Assembly (NCBI GenBank): GCA_963573385.1
Contig: CAUYLG010070451.1
Location: 1-64,000, forward strand
DNA: 64,000 bases
Reading direction: 5' to 3'
From: Cacajao melanocephalus
Taxonomy: Eukaryota > Chordata > Mammalia > Primates > Pitheciidae
Of this stretch, positions 1-15,175 are shown piece by piece. Under the pieces are notes generated by a model that was given only the letters and a program-made list of their open reading frames with translations, was not told the DNA's origin and made no database searches. Position 1 is the first letter of the stretch; every line of letters starts with the position of its first letter. The position numbers and the translations under genes were made by a program.

Positions 1-720
1 TAATGTAGAATGCAGTATAGGCAAGGGAAATCCAGGCAGAGCCCTGCAGATTCCCTGAGTTGAGGAGATAGAACTGAGACTCTGTGAAGACAAAGACAGC
101 TAGAATTTACAGGAGATAGTACTGGAGAGGTGGGAGCTGCAACAAATGGACAAAAAGAAACAAAATTAACAGTGCAGACAAAGCCATGGATGCATGGTGG
201 CATCATAAATTGGATGGAAAATGATAGATTGTTCACCACAGTGTGTTTGCAACATTATAGCATTGACTCACTCTCACCAACCATACAGTTGGATCTTTGT
301 TTCCCATTATGTACAAAGTTGAACCTAAGATGGATTAAAGACCCAGAGGTGAATGTGGAACAATATACCAAATAGAATTTATTATGAATATTGGTAACAA
401 ACCGTAGTAGTGTTTATGGTACCCGTGAATTTCATTAATAGAAATTATACATGTTTTCATGCCATACTAAATTGTCGTAGATATCTCATTAATACTTTGG
501 GATTATGGTAGTTATTGGATCTACCGACTTGTCTTCTCGCTGAATGCTTTAATAAAGTAGTACATGCATTGCTGTGTCACAAATAAAAATATTTTAATGA
601 CAGTCTTTCAATACATTGGTTTTCTTAGTAATTACAGGTATTTTATTTTGTTGTTTAAGGACAATGTTTTGAATAGTCCATAGGCTCTATCAGACTGTCA
701 AAGGGGTCCATGGTACTAAA
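1..720. other. Unassigned, mostly single-copy sequence
   Basis: I recognise no gene or well-defined repeat here. An 81-codon open frame at 130-375 (+) has no recognisable domain and is within chance length. The stretch at 690-715 resembles the end of a hAT-type element (AAAGGGGTCCATGG) but is too short to assign. Confidence 0.5.
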
Positions 721-749
721 ACAATGTTCAGAAATTCTGAGAAAAAGGA

Positions 750-1250
750 AGTGATTTGTAGGTCAGATGCTAACAAAAGGTCAAGTGAGATGAGGACTGC
801 AGAGGAGACATCAGGTTTGGCTGCCATTACATTAATTATCTTAGAGAGTTCCTATTTTAGGGGTGAAGGTGGAGGCAGAAGCTGGGTTAGAGTGAGCTGA
901 GAGGTGAATCCAGTAGAGAGCATGCAAATAAGGAAGTCAACTATTTCTTTGGCAGTAAAGGAAAAGAACTGGTAGACAAAGGGAGTAACAGGATCAAGAA
1001 GAAAATGAAGAAGAAAATGAATGTACTTTTAAGTGGAAGGCAGGAATCTGGTGGAAAGGGAGGGGCTGAGAGGAGAGGAGAGAAGATAAAGGAGGACGTG
1101 AGGTCTCAGACAATACAGGATGCCAGGAAATGGAGAACTTGGAGGGATTTGTCTCAGACCAGGGTTGATGGGCACGACGGGCTCAAATCTAGATAAATTA
1201 GGGGAAAAAGGAAAAGGATATGAAGGACTTTCAACTTTTGCTGGCTTTTC
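750..1250 (-). mobile_element. L2 (LINE-2) ORF fragment, antisense
   Basis: The plus strand reads as the reverse complement of the L2 reverse-transcriptase region. The marker GGTCAAGTGAGATGAGGACT at about 779 is the complement of the segment encoding the conserved leucine/aspartate-rich RT start. It is followed by the GAGAGGTGAATCCAGTAGAG stretch that also occurs, diverged, at 9030-9165. It is old, interrupted and non-coding now. The right part (1000-1250) is less certain. Assigned from memory of the consensus. Confidence 0.55.
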
Positions 1251-1532
1251 CCCCACCCCGACCCCTATCTCCCAATAATGTTGAGGGCAGGAATGATTTA
1301 TTGACTTTGTGCTTAAGAGTATAAAAGTACAAAAAAGCTGGTGTGGAGTATGGTAAAGTTGCTGAGTGGGGATGAGGAAAGGACTGCAGAGCAGGTCTAA
1401 GGGATCTAGTGGTCAAAAACCACTCCGTTGTAATAAAGCCGACACACCCAAAGTGAGAAAAGACGTAAACACCTAAGAGCAACTGTGAGTTGAACTCAGG
1501 AGGGCAGTTAAAAGAGACTGACCTGGAAGCTT
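1251..1532. other. No recognisable feature
   Basis: Single-copy sequence between the L2 fragment and the GT repeat. A minus-strand open frame of 83 codons at 1231-1482 has no family resemblance and is treated as chance. Confidence 0.4.
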
Positions 1533-1578
1533 TTGTGTGTGTGTGTGTGTGTGTGTGTGCACGCGTGCGCGTGTGTGT
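1533..1578. repeat. (GT)n microsatellite with CG-containing interruption
   Basis: Alternating TG dinucleotides run from 1533, interrupted by GCACGCGTGCGCGTG around 1559-1573. The tract is strictly alternating purine-pyrimidine, including CG steps, a composition able to form Z-DNA. It is likely polymorphic in length. Confidence 0.95.
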
Positions 1579-1672
1579 AAGCTGTACAATTCATTTCGTG
1601 TGAAGGTGAAAGTAAGGTGCTTAATCAATGGCAACATTCTTTTTCTATATCATGTTTAAAAATTTTCATTTA

Positions 1673-1963
<291 letters not shown>

Positions 1964-2493
1964 GTTTTTATTAAAAAAAAATTCTTGAGGATGCTTATGT
2001 TTTATGCCCTCCTTTTTTCAGTTCTCTGTTCTTTCGGTTCTCAGCTATGTAGAATGTTCAAGAGAACCTAGAGAAGGTGGCTGAAGCTTGTATACCTCAT
2101 TTTTTTCTGCAAGGGAACAGCATAATCACTAACATACAGCATAATCTCCTAATTTTATGCCTTATTTAGCAGATAAATAGTTTTTTTCTTACTTGGAAGT
2201 GCTCCTATTTATTTGTCTTTGGATTAAAGTAATAAAACACAAAAATCTCAGGAATAACTAGAGTTTTAATTTTGGAAAATAAATTCACCACTGACATCCA
2301 TGAGTTAAAAACAATTTACTTGTTACTATACAGATAAAAAATTCTGAAAAATTGTGATAAAATTTACGTTCCATTCTAATCTATTTGTTTATGCAATAGA
2401 GAAAACAAAACACGTTAAAATCTTTTGCTTAATTTATTGATTTTGTTATTTGGGTTTTTGTATTTTAAATGCAAAATGGAAAATATAAAAATT

Positions 2494-2767
<274 letters not shown>

Positions 2768-3299
2768 TTAATTTAATTTAAAAAATTAATTGAAATGGAA
2801 AAAAGAAGAATGCAGGAAACTGGAGCCAACCATCTATTTCACATAGGCTTTGTACAAAAGAAAGTGAAGATTAAGATCCTGCTGGAGGTGCTAAAGAAAT
2901 GAGACCAGTTTTTTAGCAGCTGTAAGAACACTTTCACTTCAGACAAGAAAGAGTCCCTTCACAATGGTCACCTGGGAAAGGTAAGCACCTGCTATGATGA
3001 TGTTATCTTTACTCACGTTGTTTCTAAGACACTTGTTTTAGAATTTCTTCTGGATCCTGTTGCATTTTTTTTGTAATATTTTCAGTAATGGAAAAATATT
3101 CCTCTGTGGGGGATGAGCTTGATTTTTAGAAATAGCAAAAGTCCTTCAGAAATAGGTCCGTTGAAACAGCAAACAAGCTATTCCTGGTCAAAGATAGGAA
3201 GCATGACCACAGTGCAATGAGACTAATTTTCTCACGTTGGGGGAAAAAAAACCCCAAAACTGCCTGCAATGGTTATGTTGGTTATGTATGTAAGACAGA
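2768..3299. other. Single-copy sequence, one splice-donor-like site
   Basis: No repeat or gene recognised. A pyrimidine stretch ending CACTTTCACTTCAG at 2942 is followed 38 bp later by GAAAG|GTAAGC at 2981. Such a short interval with no coding signature is weak evidence for an exon. Confidence 0.3.
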
Positions 3300-3450
3300 T
3301 TAGAAAGGCAGGTAGAATTCAAATTACAGAGGTTTGCATTGCAAAGCAAATGACTTTGAATGTAATTTTAAATGCAATGGGAGATTAATTAAATGTTTTT
3401 GGGCAGTGGAATTACTTGTATAATAAAAATCAAAATAGGGGAAGTGAATA
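3300..3450 (-). mobile_element. L2 fragment, antisense (tentative)
   Basis: The plus strand resembles the antisense L2 segment around GGGAGATTAATTAAATG...GGGCAGTGGAATTAC (consensus type: gggaagccattggagggttttgagcagaggagtgac). It is strongly diverged, so the call is tentative. Confidence 0.4.
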
Positions 3451-4084
3451 AGGTGTGAAAAACCAAATCATATGTCCTTCTGAGATCTAGGACATTATGA
3501 TTTTCTTATAATTTACTGACATAATAACTCTTCTCAGGAAAAGGAAACGATTTGATATGATTTGTTAGTAAACTGCTATTCTATCCTTTTAGGGTAAAAA
3601 TAATTTCCCTTGATGGAGAGGACAGAAGTGGGAGAGGGAAAAAGAAGAAGGATTAACTGTTGATCCCAGTGTGATCGTGGGTCATTAATTGATTAAATCA
3701 CCAATTAAATTATTCAGTGATTTATACTTTAAAAATTCTTCTAAAATGGTGCACAACACCTTTTAAAGGGGGTTACATATTATATCTTATCTGTATCTTG
3801 GTGTATCTTCTATAATGCCTAAAATTTCGAAATAATGTTTTATTAGTGATTAGCTGAGTGTCTTTTACCCTGATTTTTTTTCTCTCTGAGGGCATCAACA
3901 TTCACTTGTCAAATTAGAAACTTCTAAGTTATTCTAAACACTTTACTTTTCTATGCCATCCACATTAAATATATAATAAGGTCCTATTTTGCCACAATAT
4001 CACTCCCTTTATTTTAGGTCATAATAAATTGCCTATAAACTATAGCAGCTTTCTAATTGATCTTTTAAAATACCATCTCAATAC
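3451..4084. other. No recognisable feature
   Basis: AT-rich single-copy sequence. There are no long open frames and no repeat family I can name. Confidence 0.4.
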
Positions 4085-4265
4085 CCTTTGATATTTATTG
4101 GTTAATTCATTTAATCATGCATAAAATTAACAAATGGCTTCTATACCAGGTACTGTGTTGGGTTTTGGGTATACCATAATAAAGAAAGTAGACAGCATCC
4201 CTGCTTTCACAGATTTATAATTTAGTGGGAAGATGAGTATAAACTTACATATGATTATAAAATGT
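4085..4265 (-). mobile_element. L2 3' end, antisense
   Basis: The plus strand reads TTCATTTAATC...ACAAATGGCTTCTATACCAGGTACTGTG...TTGGGTATACCATAATAAAGAAAGTAGACA...TCCCTGCTTTCACAGATTTATAATTTAGTGGG. This is the reverse complement of the L2 3' UTR (attcattcaacaaatatttattgagc...gtgccaggcactg...agcttacattctagtggg). Confidence 0.7.
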
Positions 4266-4309
4266 AATAAATGCTAGGAAAAGACAGGGATGAGGGGGAA
4301 TGCCCTGTA

Positions 4310-4495
4310 GCCATATTAATCTTTCTAAAGATAAATCTCACTGTGCTTAAAATCTTACATTTATTTCCAGTTGCCTGCAGGATTAAATCTAGACTATGTA
4401 AAATTGCTCACAAGTAACCATATGTTTGAACCCTAATATGTAGCACAATATTAAACTCATAGAGGCTCAATGAATATTAGTGGAATGAATGAATG
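4310..4495 (+). mobile_element. L2 3'-end fragment, sense
   Basis: Contains TTGCCTGCAGGATTAAATCTAGACT, similar to the L2 segment ttgcctgcaggataaagtc, and ends with the GAATGAATGAATGA terminal motif typical of L2 3' ends. It lies next to an antisense L2 3' end (4085-4265), so the two are separate insertions or a rearranged one. Confidence 0.55.
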
Positions 4496-5400
4496 ATAAA
4501 ACTTAAAAATGGTTTAAAGGCAATTCTGCACTTACTTGCATTAATAAAATTTGTTAGTTTTGAAACAGATTGCCAATGCTTTATGAAAGGGAAAAGAATG
4601 TTTCCATCAATGTTTGAGTCCAGATTGCTTTTATAACTATGTTTTTTATTATTGAAAACACTGCTAGAATTTTAATGGAAATATCAGAATGTCCTATTAC
4701 TATAAAGTGTAAAGCATTGCTTTTTTTGTGTGGCAGGAGAAGTCTGTAGTAAGGGTAGTGAAAAACAGATTGACATTTGGTCATTATTTCTTATCAAGGG
4801 TGTTTTACTTGTAATGCTATTTGACAGCTATATTCTGGGTCTGACAGCATTGAACCAGCTTAATTCCCACTGAACTGCTCTAAATAGGCAGTATTGCAAT
4901 CAGTTTAACAACCCCTGGAGGCAATAAAATCTCTCCTTTGAACGAATACTCAAGGGGAAGAAATCTAAGATTTATAAAGGGCAGCAAGTATTCAAGAAAG
5001 GGGCAAAGTTTATGTGTGAGCCTATAATTGATGTTTCCTTTGTTGGAAAAGAAAGCTTGAGGATGCTTTAAGAATTAATCTTTAACAAGTTCTAATCTGC
5101 ACTAACAAGTGTGTTCAAGATGAGTGAAAGAGATATGTGATTCTGAGAGCTAAGTTGCTTCCAGCCAACTAAGAAAATTTGGAGGGGTCATAAAAGTATG
5201 AGAAAGAAACTTTAAAATTAAACTGGACGGCTTTAGCTGTATCTCATTGAGATCTATGCCAGAGGGTCGCTGTTGCTATAGACTGTGTTGATTATGCTTT
5301 ACGATTGGCTTATGGTTTGTACTTGCCTAATATGTATGGACCTCTATGAAGAAATTTTCAGACAAATATAAAATCATCCTTATTCTAAATGAGCTTGGCT
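4496..5400. other. No recognisable feature
   Basis: AT-rich single-copy sequence. The 67-codon minus-strand open frame at 4581-4784 has no recognisable domain. Confidence 0.4.
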
Positions 5401-5414
5401 GTTCTTCTGTTAGT

Positions 5415-5640
5415 GGCAATTAGTTAAACAGTTTAAGCAGGGTTTAAATTAAGATAGTCCTAGGTTTAAATCTCTGTTCCCACCACAACTAGCTGTGTAT
5501 CCTTGGGGGATGTTATGTTATTATTTACAGGTATCTCATCTGTAAAATGGGGATGATAGTTATTATGGATTGGGGAGATTCAGAAATATGTAGCTCAGGA
5601 GAAGCGCTTAATTCAATGTGGGTCAAAGAGTAATAGCTGA
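5415..5640 (+). mobile_element. MIR SINE
   Basis: Contains the MIR core ACAACTAGCTGTGTATCCTTGGGGGATG followed by ATCTCATCTGTAAAATGGGGATGATAG and AGCGCTTAATTCAATG. The order matches the MIR consensus (tagctgtgtgaccttgggcaag ... tcatctgtaaaatggggataataat). Confidence 0.85.
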
Positions 5641-5795
5641 TTTAAATGAGGTCTTACTATGTGCTAAGCATCTATGCTAAGGGCTTTAAACTGCTTGATC
5701 CTCAGAGTAACCCTACAATGTAGGTACAACAGTATAGTACAAACAATGCATTGAGGCTGGGGGATATTAGGAGAAATAGGTCAAAATACATAACC
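5641..5795 (+). mobile_element. MIR 3' portion
   Basis: TTACTATGTGCTAAGCATC, then GCTTTAAACTGCTTGATCCTCAGAGTAACCCTACAATGTAGGTA, follow the distal MIR consensus (tactatgtgccaggcactgtgctaagcgc ... aatcctcacaacaaccctatgaggtaggta). It directly follows another MIR in the same orientation. Confidence 0.75.
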
Positions 5796-5807
5796 AACCT
5801 GTTATTT

Positions 5808-5890
5808 TTCAAACTCCTGGGCTCAAGTGATCCTCCTACCTTAGCCTCCCATAGTGCTGAGATTATAGGCATGAAGCCACCATGCCAGGT
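5808..5890 (-). mobile_element. Alu fragment, antisense
   Basis: Only the part reading CAAACTCCTGGGCTCAAGTGATCCTCC...GCCTCCCATAGTGCTGAGATTATAGGCATGA is present, the head-end region of an Alu in reverse. The A-rich tail and the second monomer are missing. Confidence 0.85.
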
Positions 5891-6279
5891 ACTTGTTACT
5901 TATGTCCCTGGGACTTAACTGCTAGGGAAGTAACTCTGCTTTTGTAAGTGGACCTCATGAAGCTTGGTGCTAAAACTTTGGGAATCTTCAGCACATCTGG
6001 GTGTTCAGGTCCCCTAGGGTGGTAGTGGGGCAGGCACCTCCATCAAATCTCCAGTGACAGCTATTGTCATTTCTCCATTTTAATGTTCATGTAGTATGTA
6101 TGTACATACACATATACACATACATTTCTGTGTGTGTATGGGCTTATTACTGATTCCTACAGCCCTGGTTCTTTAGCTCACCACTTGCACTCATGCTGCT
6201 GGCTGCAACTTCTGTAACACTAGCAGAACCAGGCAAGAGGATAAACTTTCCATACTTTCCTTACATATACTGCTCCTTC
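5891..6279. other. Single-copy sequence
   Basis: Nothing recognised apart from a short alternating TATGTATGTACATACACATATACAC-type stretch near 6095-6125. Confidence 0.4.
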
Positions 6280-6899
<620 letters not shown>

Positions 6900-7700
6900 A
6901 GTATCTGTTTCTTTACTTCTGAACATATGAGACGATTGCATCTTCACATCTTGAATTTAGGTGTGGCCATGGTTTGATTTGGCTGATAATTTGTGAGCAG
7001 AATTGATGTATGTAATTTCTGTGTTCAAGTCCCTCTCTCTCTTCCTCCGCATTGGGAATTCTGAAAGCTTGTGTTGATATGGAGGCATAACGGTGAATTA
7101 ACGTATGGAGGGCAGCTGGCATGGAGAGTTACTGAAACACACAACAGACTTTGCGTGTGTGAGATACATAGCTTTTCTGCCTTTTAGCCAGTGAGATTTT
7201 TGGGATTGTTGGTTACTGCACCATATCTTGATGGATATAGTCACTGCTGGGCCATTGGCTTACTTCCTTATCTGTCTATAGGTCTGACTGAAGAGAGCAA
7301 TCGTCTTGTTCATCATTCTATCCCCAGAGGCTTGTTACGGGACTGTCTGACATATGGAAGGCAACTGATAAATCATTCATGCAATGAAATAATGATTCTG
7401 TATCAAGGAAGGATCTATCTGAAGATTTAATTTCCACAGTAGTAGAACCCTTAGCATGGCTCTGATGTGAGACGAAGTGATAAAGAAATATTATTTGAGG
7501 TGAAAAATAATGATAATGGTTCCATATCTAAACTTTAGAAAATAATTTCTTTAGAAAAAAGAAAACGTTTTATGATCGAAAGATAATTATATATAGACAA
7601 GAAATAAAATGCATACTTATCTTTTATTTGTGGATAAATAACAACAGTGAAATATTCCAGGAACTGGAGAAAAAGGTCTGTAATATGAAGTCACATGAAA
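6900..7700. other. Single-copy sequence
   Basis: No repeat or gene recognised. Open frames at 6913-7122 (-) and 7191-7430 (+) are 69 and 79 codons, without recognisable motifs. Confidence 0.4.
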
Positions 7701-7709
7701 ACTATTGCT

Positions 7710-7870
7710 ATTCATTCATTCATTTATTCAACGTTGTATGCTTGCTGACCTTGTGTGTGCTGTGGTGGGTGGGAAGAAGGGCTCACAGTTAAGTAGAAAT
7801 AAACAGAGACCAGGCTAATTAGAATACAGTGGAATAAGGGCAATAACAGAAATAGTTTTGGGAAAGAGCA
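7710..7870 (-). mobile_element. L2 3' end, antisense (degraded)
   Basis: TTCATTCATTCATTTATTCAAC opens it, then a degraded consensus through GGGCTCACAGTTAAGTAGAAATAAACAGA. Same family and orientation as 4085-4265. Confidence 0.5.
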
Positions 7871-7989
7871 TAGACAAAGGCTATATTACTTCTGAGTTGG
7901 AAAATGATGAATTCACAGAAGGGACTTTTTATGTGGGCCCCTCCACTCTATAAACTTGCCTTTTATTTCCAGTGACCATCACTTGTATT

Positions 7990-8690
7990 TATCTTCAGCG
8001 ACTACCATGGCTGTGTTCCGGGCTTTCTCATCATCCAGACTGTACCAACTCTCACACAATAAAATCTGTGACCCTAAGCTCTGATTAAACCCACTGGTCT
8101 TCCCAGTTTGCTTATTCAGTTATGGCCAACTACAGCCATTCCATGGAACTTACCAAGACTTTCCCTCTCAGACCCCTGCTATTTACGCTTTTCTCTCCTC
8201 CTGGCACAGACCTCCATAAACCAGGACTTTGGCCACTCTCTTGCTGTTGTCTTTAATTTCTTTACTCCTTTATTATCTTTTATTGGTTTTATCTGGAAAA
8301 TCCCACCTTAGATCAACCACCTGTGGCCTTCTCCATGCTCGTTTTTAGACTGCTAGAGAAAAATCACAGGCAGACTGGGGACATCTAAAAACCATCATTC
8401 CCCTCTTTAAATAGGATCCTAACATCTCAGTCATCCTTTTATGTTTTCCTACTAAATGCTCTTGTCAATCCTCCGTGACGACTATTTCAATATCCTTTTC
8501 TTTCCGAATATTCTTTGACTCTGCCACCTTCTACCCACATGTAGAGCAGATAATCTTGCTTGATACTTTTTCGAGAAAATAGAAACCCTCAGATTGGTAC
8601 TTCTTTAACTTCCTGCACTCAAACCTAAAAAATTACTGGTGGCTATAGTATATCTCCTTCTATCCTGTTAAAACCAGAGTTTGGCTTCTG
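7990..8690 (+). mobile_element. L2 internal (pre-RT) segment, sense
   Basis: The C/T-rich text contains ATAATCTTGCTTGATACTTTTTCGAGAAAATAGAAACCCTCAGATTGG near 8551-8600, matching the L2 internal block (aatctcgctgcctatttcacagagaaaattgaaaccatcag). Upstream similarity is lower. No open frame survives. Confidence 0.5.
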
Positions 8691-8799
8691 TCTATCCTAG
8701 GCAAATAACTTGGGAATGTGTTAAAATATCAGGTTAGGGGAAGGAGAAAAAAATATGTTTATTCAGTAAGAAAAAGGGCTAAGAAAGAATCCTGAGGAA

Positions 8800-9167
8800 T
8801 AGCATTATTAAAGAGATAGATGCAGAAGGAAGAGAACACCACAGGGACTCAGAAGGAGCATTCAGAGGCAGGGGAGGTCAAATCAGAACGTGTGAAGTTA
8901 AGGAGGCCAAAGGTAGAATGCATTTCAAGCAAGAGGGAGAATTGACATTTTGAACCTCTAAAACTTTGGACAAAAAAACAAAAACAAAAACATGACAACC
9001 AACATATCTTTTGGATTTGATAACAAATAGGCTATCGAGGACTTTGGTAAGAGTACTTCAGTGGAGAGACAGGGATGGCAGACAGACTGGAGTGGTTTGA
9101 GAAGTGAACGGCAAGTGTGGACGTGGAGATTCCAGTTGTAGATTTCTGTTTCAAGAAGTTCAGCTCT
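8800..9167 (-). mobile_element. L2 reverse-transcriptase segment, antisense
   Basis: TTTGGATTTGATAACAAATAGGCTATCGAGGACTTTGGTAAGAGTACTTCAGTGGAG is the reverse complement of the L2 RT block that encodes the STETALxKVTNDLL-type motif. It converges on the sense L2 segment at 7990-8690 and is truncated on the right by an Alu. Confidence 0.6.
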
Positions 9168-9466
9168 GGCCTGGCACGGGCTCACTCTTGTAATCCCAGC
9201 ACTTTGGGAGGCTGAGGTGGGCAGATCATGAGGTCAGGAGTTCAAGACCATACTGACCAACATGGTGGAAACCCTGTCTCTACTAAAAAATAAAAAAATT
9301 AGCTGGATGTGGTGGTGCGTGTCTGTAATCCCAGCAATCCCAGCTACTCAGGAGGCTGAACCCCAAGAATCGCTTGAACCCAGTAGGCGGAGGCTGTGGT
9401 TAGCCAAGATTACGCCACTGCACTCCAGCCTGGCAACAGAGCGAGACTCCGTCTCAAAAAAAAAAA
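9168..9466 (+). mobile_element. Alu SINE with short internal duplication
   Basis: Full-length Alu, GGCCTGGCACGGGCTCACTC to an 11-A tail. The right monomer contains CCCAGCAATCCCAGCTACTC, a local duplication of the ATCCCAGC unit. Confidence 0.95.
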
Positions 9467-9900
9467 TCAGTGGTAGATATTATTATGATAATCATCATCC
9501 TTGTGCTATCAGTCAATACGCTACTATGCAGGCCACATGACAGACTCGGGGTTTCCCATTTCCTGGGGGCAAGTAACGAATGTCATCTTGGAAGTTGCTA
9601 TTGCTGATTAACTTGTGCAAACTGGTCTGGAGTTCCAGATCCCTCAGGCTCCTTCCTGTATGACTATACTCAAGGGAAGAATCCAGCCTTAGAGAGTGTT
9701 GGTGTGGTTCTAAACAGGCCAGACTGGGTAGCATTGGAGCCTGTGGGCGAGTTCCTGCTCGGAATATGGAGATGCAAATTTGAGAGAGAAGTGGAGGAAA
9801 ATATGTTAGGCTTAGAGGGGAAAACAAAAGTAGTGTTTTCCAGTAAGGAAGTAGATGTAAAACCTAAATGAAGCCAGACAAAATTTAGATAGGTAATAGT
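9467..9900. other. Single-copy sequence
   Basis: No repeat recognised. A 104-codon minus-strand open frame (9513-9827) shows no conserved motif and is not called. Confidence 0.4.
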
Positions 9901-9904
9901 AATT

Positions 9905-10065
9905 GATTGGTTAGTATGTCAGGTACTTATGTACATTGAATTATTTCTTTATAACAACATAGTCAATTGTGATATTATCTCTGTTTTGGATTTGAAGAAA
10001 CAGGCTTAGAAAGGGTAAGTAATTTGCCCAAAATCTCACAGATTGAATCAAAAGGAGAGCCTATG
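9905..10065 (+). mobile_element. MIR 3' portion
   Basis: TTGAAGAAACAGGCTTAGAAAGGGTAAGTAATTTGCCCAAAATCTCACAG follows the MIR segment gaggaaactgaggcacagagaggttaagtaacttgcccaaggtcacacag. It contains a fortuitous GTAAGT donor-like site. Confidence 0.8.
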
Positions 10066-10211
10066 AGGAGTGTAGGGACAGAACTAGAACTAGAGGTAAT
10101 AAGCGTGCTTGAACTTGGTGCTCTGGTGAACACCCCTGCGGAAGACTCTGTTGTTTCTGTGGGTTGTACCGATGAGCTTTATGTGCCTGCTCCTGCTCAG
10201 GTGATCCCTTA

Positions 10212-10400
10212 AGGAAGCTGACAAACCTGGCTGCACATCACATTTCCCTGAGAGCTTGTCAATGTACAGATTCCCAGGCCGCACTCGCACAGGAGCTTAT
10301 GTAGTAGGTCTCAGATAGGTGCACCAAATCCATGTTTTTAACCAACACCCCAGATTCTGAAGCACCTGGTCCCCTGGCTGACATTTAGAAAGTACTCCAT
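10212..10400 (+). mobile_element. MER5A (hAT-Charlie DNA transposon remnant)
   Basis: GAGAGCTTGTCAATGTACAGATTCCCAGGCC, GTAGTAGGTCTCAGATAGGTGCACC and CAGATTCTGAAGCACCTGGTCCCC line up in order with the MER5A consensus. It is close to the usual 189-bp full length, without a visible 8-bp target duplication. Confidence 0.8.
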
Positions 10401-10958
10401 TAGAGCCACCCGCAGCTGGAGGCAATATGTGGTCTTTCTGCAGCACTCCCACAAGTTACCAATGGTTGCCCCAGCTAAAGAATCTGTGGATCATCCAGCT
10501 CTGGCTGGGGAAGGGGTGAAACTATGCCAAGAAATTCCCTTGGCTTCCCAAATTCCAGGCTTCAGAATAAAACCTGGATTAATAGATGTACACATAGAAT
10601 GCAATGTAGCAGTCATTCAGGCTGTAAAATGTGTTCTTGTTAAATTGCCTTTATTTTTAGAATGCTGCTGATCTGTTAGGTTAGTTTAAAATCCTGAATA
10701 TTGGGTTTGAGTTTCTCAGCAATCATTTGTGTTCTACATGAGTAAAGAAGCAATAAGCATTTTGTCTACATCAGTCTAAATCATCCTGAGGGAGCAGTTT
10801 ACATCATTAGAATGTAATGGAATAAGTTGTTACCAGCAGTTGCCAACAATACTTCTGGTGACAAAAGGTTATACTTAGCAGATATTTTCAGAGTTAAAGT
10901 TACTTTTGTGCATGAAGGGAGGCCAGGTATGCTGGCAGAGTCTTTTTGATTTCATGTA
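10401..10958. other. Single-copy sequence
   Basis: Nothing recognised. An 80-codon plus-strand frame (10429-10671) is not supported by any motif. Confidence 0.4.
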
Positions 10959-13832
<2,874 letters not shown>

Positions 13833-14084
13833 TGAATTATGTACTTTTAATAATGGTTTGTCTAGGTAGGTATGTAGAGAGCTAATAAAGTACTTAATAA
13901 AATGCTTGATGTTAAAGCAGTAATGTTTCAGTAGGTGACTGCAGAAGCCTGCTCTTCTCAAAGATGAAGTATGTACTATGCTAAATGCTATTTATCACCA
14001 AACTTTCTTTTCCTATTATTGGACATAGCAATGAAACTCTTGGCTAGGGGAGCCAATGCCTCTCAAAGTCTTTTTTTCTACCTA

Positions 14085-14845
14085 TGTGGACACCACCCTG
14101 ACCTAAGCAACAATTAATCCTCTCTTGGGTTACAGTAATAAACTCCTAATTGATCTCCCTCTCTCTTCTTGCCTTTCTATACACAGTTTTTATTAAGTAG
14201 CTTGACTTACTGTTCCTGCAATATCTAATCATATCTAGCTGCTATTTCCCTTGCACTTAGAAAAATCTTTCATATAGTATATGCCCAGTAATTATTTGTT
14301 CATTGAGTTAATAATTGTTACTCTTCTGCTAAAACTTTTCAAATCCTTCTCACTTCCTTTTGGATACAGACCAAACGTTTTAATAGGGGTTATAATTGCC
14401 CTGCCTACTCACTCATCGCTTGCATGTTCTGCTCCATACTAGACTACCTTCAGTTTTTCCAGTTTACCATTTCTCATTGCTGGCACTTCATATCTGCTAT
14501 TCTCTCTGCCCAGGTATCATCTCTTCCCCTATCTTGCCCACTTTTCTTTTAAGGAATTTATTTTATTCTTTAGATATCACCCTAGATGCCACCTTTTCCA
14601 ACAAGTCTTCTCTGATTCTCCCACAATTGGGTAACTTGGACCCCATTTGTGATCCTTTAGCTTCTGAAGGCTTTCATTCTAGCTTTTCTTCCATCGCACT
14701 GTAATTGCTGATTTGCTTGTCTCTGCATTCAATTAGGCTGTAAGGTCCTGGGTGCAGAGATGATATCTGTCTTATTCACACTGTAAAAGTTCTAGCACCT
14801 AGCACAGGTTTTTGCATCTAGTGTGTATTCAATAAATGAGTCAGA
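14085..14845 (+). mobile_element. L2 C-terminal ORF region and 3' UTR
   Basis: CTCTCTTGGGTTACAGTAATAAACTCCTAATTGATCTCCC matches the L2 segment encoding the RLDYCNSLL-type motif. Then come AACAAGTCTTCTCTGATTCTCCC and the 3' end AGATGATATCTGTCTTATTCACACTGTAA...CTAGCACCTAGCACAG...ATTCAATAAATGA. Among the best preserved L2 pieces in the window. Confidence 0.8.
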
Positions 14846-14899
14846 TTGACAGTTAACAGCGTAGAGAGCCAAAAGCATAGCTTTGATTTCTCCCTTCAG

Positions 14900-14925
14900 C
14901 TGTAGTTTGGAAGAAAGTCCTACAG
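14900..14925 (+). other. Candidate microexon (splice-site pair)
   Basis: A strong acceptor, TTTGATTTCTCCCTTCAG ending at 14899, is followed after 26 bases by CAG|GTAAGG (GT at 14926) and, five bases on, AAG|GTAAGT (GT at 14931). No coding function is claimed. Splice motifs occur by chance, so the confidence is low. Confidence 0.2.
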
Positions 14926-14969
14926 GTAAGGTAAGTTTATAGACTTTCAGTGAGAGTAAACTCTTACTT

Positions 14970-15175
14970 GACACCTACATGGCCACCATGCTGACTCAGG
15001 TTACTATCAGTCCTGGCTTGGGTTACAGCAATAGACTCCTAACTTGTCTCCCTTACTCCCTTCTTGTCCTTCTTTACATAGTTCTGCATTCAGCAGCCAG
15101 AGAAATTGAACTCTAGAGTGTTCATATGGTTTGTTTAAAGCCTTACAATGGCCTAGTAGTGAAACAAAATGAGAA
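14970..15175 (+). mobile_element. Second L2 C-terminal segment, tandem to the first
   Basis: TCCTGGCTTGGGTTACAGCAATAGACTCCTAACTTGTCTCCC repeats, with divergence, the start of the 14085-14845 L2. It continues through AGCAGCCAGAGAAATT and GCCTTACAATGGCCTAG, both L2 motifs. Confidence 0.7.
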
